Shown here one piece after another: positions 56,546 to 64,000 of a DNA stretch of 64,000 nt. Where the stretch lies: assembly GCA_949775045.1 (NCBI GenBank), contig OX459102.1:10801593-10865592 (forward strand), written 5' to 3'. The notes under the pieces are model-generated. The model was not told the DNA's origin, searched no databases, and was given only the letters and a program-made list of their open reading frames with translations. The DNA comes from Metridium senile (Eukaryota > Cnidaria > Anthozoa > Actiniaria > Metridiidae). Position numbers and translations under genes: made by a program. The stretch's first letter is position 1; each line of letters opens with the position of its first letter.

Positions 56546-57804
56546 AGTACTAATTAAACAATAGAAAACAATAGAATTAGCATGAAATATCACAATTTAG
56601 TACTATTTATGTTGCACGCTTTTAATTTTTGTACTCTAATATTATACAGCTATCTCAATAAAAGGTTGGTGAAGTTTTGTTGCATGTTGATCACGAAGCT
56701 TGAAATATGTTAGAGTACAAATACTAAAAGTGTGCAACATAAATACCACTAAATACTGCTAAATTATGCAAATTATTTTGTTCTCTATTGTTTAATCAAC
56801 ACTATTTAGTGGTAAATAGTACAAAGTATTGCACACTTTTAGTGTTTGTACTCTATATGTAAATAGTTTCAGCATATGATAAAATATGCTGGACAAAATT
56901 TGGAAAAATCCAGTACTGTCTTTCGCTGCTTCAATTTATATCATCCAAAATACATTTTGGGCTTAATATGGTATGCAACAAATTAACCTTCGCCAACCTT
57001 TTTGGAAAAAGATGTAGATAGCTAAAGTTGTTGTCAAATGTTACGACTTTCACAAATGGCCGCCACTAATTATCATAATTTTTTAAATTGATGTTTTAAC
57101 AAAAAGAAAAATACTGTATGATAGACATTCACCATAACAATAACTTGTGAAAGTTTGAGAAAAAACGATTAAATTTGCAAGAAGCTATAAGAGTTTGAAA
57201 AATCAGAAAAACACTAAAACGAGGCCTCAAAGGCCTCAGCAGAAAACTACATACAAATCTCTACATTTTTCTTTGAGTATAACTTTATAAGTATTTTAGC
57301 CAAAGCATCAAAACCTTCCAAACATGCCTATTTCAGGTGGTTCTTTCATATGACTGCTAAAATATTAAAATATCTGTTTACTTGAACAATCATTTTCCGG
57401 TACATATTATGGTATTTATGAAAGTGGTCTATTCCTGTCGTCATCAATTTCTAGTTTGTTCTATTGCATGACTGTTGTCATGATCAGTTTCTCTTTTCTT
57501 CTTATATTTATACCGCATTTTCCGCTTTGGTCACTTTGGCCACTTTCATCTTCAATATTAATATTGTTAGATTTGTTGAAATATGGCAAAAAATATATAT
57601 CATTCAAAGGGTTTTCGAGGCTCTACATGTAGTCCGCTCGATTTTGAATGAGAGTCTTATAAGAGAATGACCTGTTGTTGTGGTCTCCCACACATGTGGA
57701 AAGCTAACCTTAAATAAATAAATGAATAAATAAATAAATAAATATAAATGAATACAGCGAAAACGATTAGAAATCTTGCAAAGTACTTATGTTTTTCTTC
57801 ACGC
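56546..57804. repeat. 1.26-kb direct duplication, copy 2
   Basis: Second copy of 55187-56452, separated from it by a unique 93-bp spacer. Beyond its right edge the sequence (CCGGCCATTCAGCAACTAGG) is unrelated to that after copy 1. Confidence 0.9.
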
Positions 57805-58006
57805 CCGGCCATTCAGCAACTAGGCTGTTATCCAGAGGGGCCCTGCAAAAAGCCAGCTGTAGCCAATGTTATGTTTTTTACTTTTCTGCAATTACTTCGA
57901 GAAAAGATACAACAACGACGATTGTGCGGTCTTATTTTTCACTGTTGGTATGGGCTACGTCATCTACACTAACGCCTAAATCTTTGACTTCCACCCTCTC
58001 CTCTGT

Positions 58007-58263
58007 TACTGTGCGACTCGCCGTACCGTAGTCACTTACAAAAACGTTTGATGAATTGTTGACATTATTTTGACATTTTTTCATCCCAATCGGACCATTT
58101 ACAGACATCAAAGTTTCTAAAGTCTCCGCCTCTCGATACAACTCCGCCTCTCGATATAAACTTGTACCTGATTGGTCCGATTGAGATGAAAAAATGTCAA
58201 AATAATGTCAAAAATTCATCAAACGTTTTTGTAAGTGACTACGGTACGGCGAGTCGCACAGTA
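58007..58263. mobile_element. TACTGTGCGACTCGCC MITE, copy 2 (257 bp)
   Basis: It has the same terminal and internal sequence as 16733-17012, with one fewer CTCCGCCTCTCGATAT unit in the centre. Confidence 0.9.
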
Positions 58264-58722
58264 AGCTTAAACTACGTAAACTATTCCCTCTACGTCTGAC
58301 CTCCATTTACCATTTAGAAGATCTCTTGTGCTCAAATTGCCGCTACTCTTTATTCTGCAGTTGTTCCTCTTAGTGAATATTTAGCCATTATCTATATGTA
58401 TCATTTATATTATATATCTATATTATACTAATATATTTCATATCATTGTTTGTATAACTTAAAGAGTTGTATGTAATTTATAATATTTAATTCTTTGATT
58501 TTTGTGTTGAGGGTCGTAGGTAAGAAAACTGTAAATGGTTATTCCTTTTAGAAGCTTTGATACATCCTATGAATCAAAAATGCTTGCAGTAATAATACAA
58601 GATCCATATTTCCCGCTAAAAAGGTCAACGTATATCTCTAATGTGTATTTTGCAATAGGAGAACTAGCAATTGACAGGTTTGATGGACGTTTACTGTTTT
58701 TATTGAGGATTAGGAAGACCTA

Positions 58723-59533
58723 AGGGACGGACCATTAGAAAAGTGATGGGGGGGGTGGGGAGTTTCAAAGTTGGAATATTTTTTTTTTCTTGACATGGAT
58801 TTAGAAATATTTTTTTTTTTTAGACTTTTTGGCTGGCAATATTTTTTTTTTACAGTTATGTATTTTAAGTTTTGACTAATCAGTAAATTTTGATTATTTT
58901 GTGGATGTTTTGCTTTGTCGGTAGAGCTTAAATAGCGGCTTTTCGACAGTTTGATAAAAGATGAATTTAATCTTAGTCGGGCTATAGGGCCCGACTCTAG
59001 GCATCACATTGCATCACATTTCATGCTTTTTTCTATCGAAATCCAAATTGATCATAGTCTTTCCCATTGTGCTTATCTAAGCTGTATATAAACATTCTAA
59101 ACAGTTTACCAGCAAATTGGGCTTTAAATCATTAAAAACGTATATATGTATATATTTAGTTATATTTATGTAACAACAATTTGTTATTTAAATTCATATA
59201 AATGATGATAGTCTTAAATACTAAATAGCTGTTTAGTATTTAAAATGATTAATCCCGACTCATTTTAATGTTTTCAAATGTATAAATTCTTTGGTGAAGG
59301 CATATATATTAATGTAATATACAATCTGAGTAATTTTTATATATAGTATAAGGTCTTTTGTATAAAAAGGTTATTACGAATAATTGGCCACACCCATATT
59401 TACAGTTGTCAATATTATTTTTTTCCCGCTAAGTGTGAAGAAATATTTTTTTTTTTTTGATTTTTTACCGGAAATATTTTTTTTTTTTGCTTTTGCCCCA
59501 CCCCCCCCATCACTTTTCTAATGGTCCGTCCCT
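58723..59533. mobile_element. 811-bp foldback with poly-G/poly-C inner ends
   Basis: AGGGACGGACCATTAGAAAA then GTGATGGGGGGGGTGGGG is mirrored by CCCCACCCCCCCCATCACTT then TTCTAATGGTCCGTCCCT. Poly-T runs follow on both inner sides. No transposase is seen in the interior. Confidence 0.9.
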
Positions 59534-59972
59534 AAAGTATAGGCTGCATCCTGCTTGAAATCGTACTTCGGCTTCTTTGAAGAGGCGAAATAACCATAAC
59601 GACAAAGTATATTACTTGAGATGGCCAGAGACCGTTCACACTACAAGTATAACCAAAGTATACTTTAGACCTACTTTAGATCGCTAGTGTGAACCGTATT
59701 GCTGACATGGGCGCCGTCAAGCATGAGATTATACCTGACCAGTTTGAAAAGCTGAATTCAAAGTCGGCACTTTTTAAAACTCAAAATCTCAGAAAAATCC
59801 TCGGTCAACCTAATTTCTAAAGTATAATTGAAATTACCATCAAAGTAAAAAATAGCTTCCTGATAAAGGTTAATGATTACTTTTTATGAACTAGACGTCA
59901 ATGACAAAAGACGGTGACTATATTCAACTCATCACCAAAGGTCTATGTTGATAATCTCTCCAACAAACAACT

Positions 59973-60333
59973 TGTTACAACGAGAATTCCCGACGTGCCT
60001 TGCGCGAAGGAGGAATCGCAACCATCAGAAACCTCGCTTGTTTTGTAATAACTCACTCGGTCTTAATTGTGGTTCAAATATATTAAATAGAGGCTAAGAG
60101 AGTTTCTCTGGTTGTTTACATTTTAAGTCTTTACATTCAAGTTTCTGATGAGATTCTACAGTGATTTAGAGTCATTTACAGTCAACATCTTGTCTCGCCA
60201 CGTGTGTTTATTTACACACGTTTGTCATCTTCGCCGCCAACTTTGACCAGCTCGACGATTCTGCAACGTTTTAAAATTGCTTATGACTACGAACGACTTC
60301 TTCTTGTGAATACCCAAGGCCTTTATTCTTACA
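59973..60333 (+). mobile_element. candidate 5' LTR of BEL/Pao element
   Basis: A TGTTACAACG start and an ATTCTTACA end bracket 361 bp directly upstream of the gag region, leaving a short leader (60334-60369). The 3' LTR is outside the window, so the limits are a guess. Confidence 0.35.
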
Positions 60334-60369
60334 CTGGATCAAATTGAACAGTGCTTGTGAAAGAAAATC

Positions 60370-62308
60370 ATGTCTACACGCCGCAAAGATGCTGTGGATT
60401 TCAGTCAGTCACAACGAGTGACACGATCAACGGGACGGCCGCCCGCTACCGAAAAGACATTGGGACAACTTAAAGTCGACGAACTTTGCTATCTTAAGAA
60501 GTCTAAATCTGGTCATCTAGGATATCTTAGCAGGATCTACCGAGAAATGGAAACTCTAATGCTCGACCCGTGTAATCTCAACCAGGTAATGATTCGTAAA
60601 CAAACATTGGACAACGCATACAACAATTGTGTTCACGTTCATGAAAAATACTTTCTTATTTTGGATGATGATAATGAAAAGAGTGATGCTTTACAAGCAT
60701 ACGAACACTCGTGTGTGTTAAAAGGGATTTTGACAATTACTACGAACAGTGGATTGATCGTTTTAATTCACCAGCATGTCATTCAACACATTCCATCGAA
60801 CAACAGGATTTAATTACAAAATCCCCGACTAGAATTGAGCTGGAAACACGTAGTGAAGCAAGTATCGATAGCATGACAGAAGCTTACAACGTGAAATTGC
60901 TGACATTAAAAACGAATAATTGAATATTCTAAAGGATATTAAACAGAAAGAGATCGAAATTGAAAGAGCAACTAATAACAAAGGGATCCCATCAGCAAGG
61001 TGTGATGTCGAGGACGATCAGGACAGTGTCAAGAGTGTATTAATGACACCATCATGCTTCAAGCTAAAATGGACAAAGGACCTGCTACCTCAGCCAGAGC
61101 CAATGACCTCTACCCCTCATACAGATGTTAATACTAATCAAGATTTCAAAGAAGACCCTGTGATAGTAAATGAAAGCAAGTTATCATCTCATGTGTCTAC
61201 TACCAGTGAACTGGTTGAAAGAAAGGACTTAGAGTTACTACTAAAACAACAGCAAGAAGCTATGTCACTCATGGCTACATCACTCAGGGTTGGATTTGAG
61301 ATGCCTAAAAAGGAACTCTTAACATTTGATGGTAATCCTGTCAATTACTGGACATTTATAAAGAACTTTGAAATCAATATTGAACGCCAACTAACTGATG
61401 CAGACTCCAAGCTGACATATCTAATTCAGCAATGCTCTGGAAAAGCACGTGAAGCGATTAAGAACTGTATTATTATTGACGACAAAGAGAAAGCGTATGA
61501 GAAAGCCAAGGAAATTCTCCACTCACGATATGGCCAAAAACATGTGATTGCTCATGCGTACATCAATCGTCTAGTGAATGGTCCTCAACTAAAGTCTTCA
61601 GATGCAGCTGGTCTTACAGAGTTAGCCTCACAAATGCAGAACTGTCAGCTAACATTAGCCAGTATGGGCTTTGAAGCTGATATTAACAGCTCGGATAATC
61701 TTGTAAAAGTTGTTAAACGTCTACCAGTGCACCTACAGGGTAAATGGGCCGATAAGGCAGGAACACTCATTGCTCGAGGAACAGAACCTAACTTTGAACA
61801 TTTAACAAAATTCATCGACGAAAGAGCTACACTTGCTAATACTATGTATGGCATGATTGTTGGTTCAGCCCCTGACAGAGACATCCCCCTGAACCGTTGC
61901 AAGAACACCCTCGGCAGGAGGCAACCCAACTTTGGACATACAACGAAGGCAACAACTCTAGCTACACATGCGTTCGAGTCTACACAAGCTGATATACAAA
62001 CACGTGACGCGAAAAACTTAACATCAAAATGCCCAATGTGTTCGGGTCCACACAAGCTGACACGTTGTGAAAAATTCAAAGAAAAGACACCCCAACAAAG
62101 AAGGGAATTTACAATGCAAGCAAGACTGTGCCATAATTGTCTTGGACGAAATCATCTTGCAGCTAACTGTAGGAGTGATAACACGTGTAGAGTACAAGGG
62201 TGTGGTCGGAAACATCACACATTTTTACACCCAATAGTCCAGTACAAACAATGTTCAACCTACTACATCTACTACAAATGCATGGAACTTGCCACAAGCT
62301 ACCCCTAG
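60370..62308 (+). pseudogene. gag: BEL/Pao gag region, broken frame
   Basis: A plausible start ATG at 60370 is followed by a Lys-rich N-terminal part. The frame changes near 60713-60725 (in a GT run) and again near 60880-60917, where a TAA lies at 60917-60919. From 60920 a long frame of 462 codons follows, holding the BEL-type capsid-like region (LLTFDGNPVNYWTFIKNFE, known as DUF1759). Two CCHC zinc knuckles follow: C-x2-C-x3-H-x4-C (CPMCSGPHKLTRC) and C-x2-C-x4-H-x4-C (CHNCLGRNHLAANC). The frame leaves the pol frame near 62235. Either the copy is decayed or some shifts are programmed; several breaks favour decay. Confidence 0.85.
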
Positions 62309-64000
62309 TCAAGCAAATGGGGCCGGAGCTACCGGTCATTGCGGCTCTACCAGTACCAACAAAAGAGCCAGAGTAAGTCTTCGCACCGTCCCAGTTACAG
62401 TGATGTCAGACGACGGCAGATCGGCACAAATAGAGACATATGCTCTTCTTGATCCAGGTTCGGATGTTACACTTTGTACTGAACATCTGGTTGATGAACT
62501 TGGACTGCAAAGCACTCCGAAGGACTTCTCTATCTCAACGGTAAATGGACAAACTACTAAACGGACGGGACGTGAAGTAAAGCTTACGATTAAAGGAACT
62601 TGTACAACAGAAGTTATTGATCTTGATAATGTATGGACAGTGGACAAGTTATCCATTTCATCTCAGAGTATTCCAACCGACAAAGACATTGCCTCGTGGC
62701 CACACCTCAACGGCATCGAAATATCCTGCTTGGAGGACAAGGAAGTGACCATTTTAATCGGCAGTGATATACCTGATGCACACTGGGCCCTAGAACACCG
62801 AAGAGGTAAAAGGGGTCAACCGTATGCCATACGCACACCTCTAGGGTGGACAGTGATGGGACCTCTCGGTACAGCTGAATGTGATGACAATGTGAGTGTG
62901 AACTTCCTGCGTCGAGACGACGAACTCTTGCACCAACAAGTGGAGAGGATGTTTACCGCCGAATTCAACGATCCTGCAGTTGATGCGAATGCTACCATGT
63001 CACTCAACGATAAGAAAGCATTGCTTTTGATGGAATCAACTGTCAAACTCGTCGACGGTCACTATCAACTTGGTCTCCCATGGAAGGATGCAAACTTGAA
63101 GCTACCAAACAACCGGGTCTCTGCTGAACGAAGACTTCGCTCGTTGAAGAGGCGCCTACTCGGAGACTCGCGACTGCTAGAAAGGTATAAAGAGACTATG
63201 AACAGTTACATTAATGACAATCATGCTCGAGAGTTAACAGACAACGAGATAGCTGACAAGAAACTTGACCGTATATGGTATCTACCACACCACCCCGTTA
63301 CACATGCTTTAAAGCCTAACAAAGTGAGGGTTGTTTTTGACTGTGCTGCTCGTTATGAAGGTACTTCTTTAAATGACAACTTACTGCAAGGACCGGACCT
63401 TACGAACAGCTTGGTCGGAGTACTCGTGCGATTCCGACAGGAACTCATTGCCTTAGCTTCAGATGTGAAAGGAATGTTTCATCAAGTTCGGGTGAGCCCA
63501 GATGATACAGACTCATTACGATTCTTGTGGTGGCCTGACGGAGATCTAACAAAGGAGCCAACTGATCATCAGATGCTGGTACACCTTTTTGGGGCTACAT
63601 CTTCCCCAAGCTGTGCAAGTTTCTCACTTCGTAAAACAGCCCACGACAATCAGAATGACTATGACACTGAAACAATTGAAACAGTCAACAAGAACTTTTA
63701 TGTTGATGATTGCCTAAAATCTGTTCCATCTACAGATGAAGCCATCATACTTGTGAAGCAACTACGAGATCTTCTTTCAAAGGGAGGATTTAATTTGACG
63801 AAGTGGAACAGTAACAGTAAACAAGTATTGGCTACAATACCAGAGAAAGACAGAGCAACGTCGCTGCTCGACCTGGATCTACAAGAACCATTAATTCAAT
63901 CTACTCTAGGACTACAGTGGAACATGCAAACTGACACTTTTAATTTCAGAACTGTAGAGAAGGAAAAGGCACCAACTAGAAGAGGTATCCTCTCTACTGT
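62238..64000 (+). CDS. pol: BEL/Pao pol: aspartic protease and reverse transcriptase (runs off window)
   Basis: It is open for about 587 codons from 62238 to the window end without a stop. A retropepsin-type DPGSD active-site motif lies at 62451-62465. The RT part shows VRVVFDCAARYEG, the first catalytic block SDVKGMFHQV (about 63457) and the second block FYVDD (63696-63710), typical of the BEL/Pao clade. RNase H, integrase and the 3' LTR would lie beyond 64000. The frame is offset from gag, so the protein would need a frameshift or fusion to be expressed. Confidence 0.9.

Noticed and set aside
56105..57670. Identical 68-codon ORFs in each 1.26-kb duplicate
   Set aside because: Identity reflects the recent duplication, not selection; no motif or splice context is seen.

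Overview
The window is nuclear DNA from an invertebrate animal. It is AT-rich, its genes are split by GT-AG introns, and most of the sequence is transposon debris, inverted-repeat elements, satellites and microsatellites. The three host genes (a Boule/DAZ-type RNA-binding protein, a Shal/Kv4 potassium channel and a Ly6/uPAR-domain surface protein) are animal genes. Penelope-type hammerhead ribozymes and a BEL/Pao retrotransposon fit many marine invertebrates. I cannot fix the phylum from the sequence alone.

Layout: 1-1.5 kb holds a two-exon boule-like gene on the + strand (RRM, then a short spliced C-terminal exon). From 1.5 to 24 kb there is no convincing host gene. That stretch holds LINE fragments, many foldback (MITE-like) elements, tandem satellites with units of about 116, 130, 140 and 150 bp, and AT-rich minisatellites. 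From 25.5 to 46.0 kb lies a complete Kv4/Shal channel gene in five coding exons (629 residues). Its selectivity filter TTLG/YGD is split by a 15.7-kb intron, and the introns are full of repeats, including a canonical-core hammerhead ribozyme in a Penelope-like fragment. From 46 to 51.8 kb come 3' flank and nested foldback elements. From 54.7 down to 51.8 kb, on the - strand, three exons encode a Ly6/uPAR protein with two cysteine-rich domains and a GPI-anchor-like tail; its signal-peptide exon was not found. From 55.2 to 57.8 kb there is a near-identical 1.26-kb direct duplication. From about 60 kb to the window end is a BEL/Pao LTR retrotransposon with a broken gag frame and an open protease/reverse transcriptase frame that runs off the window.

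The host genes are unrelated in function: germline RNA regulation, A-type K+ current and a cell-surface adaptor. They do not form a pathway. The most unusual material is non-coding. A diversified set of foldback elements shares a TACACCTA terminus but has different arms, with members tandemly abutted or nested in one another. There are also three hammerhead-like motifs in different states of decay.
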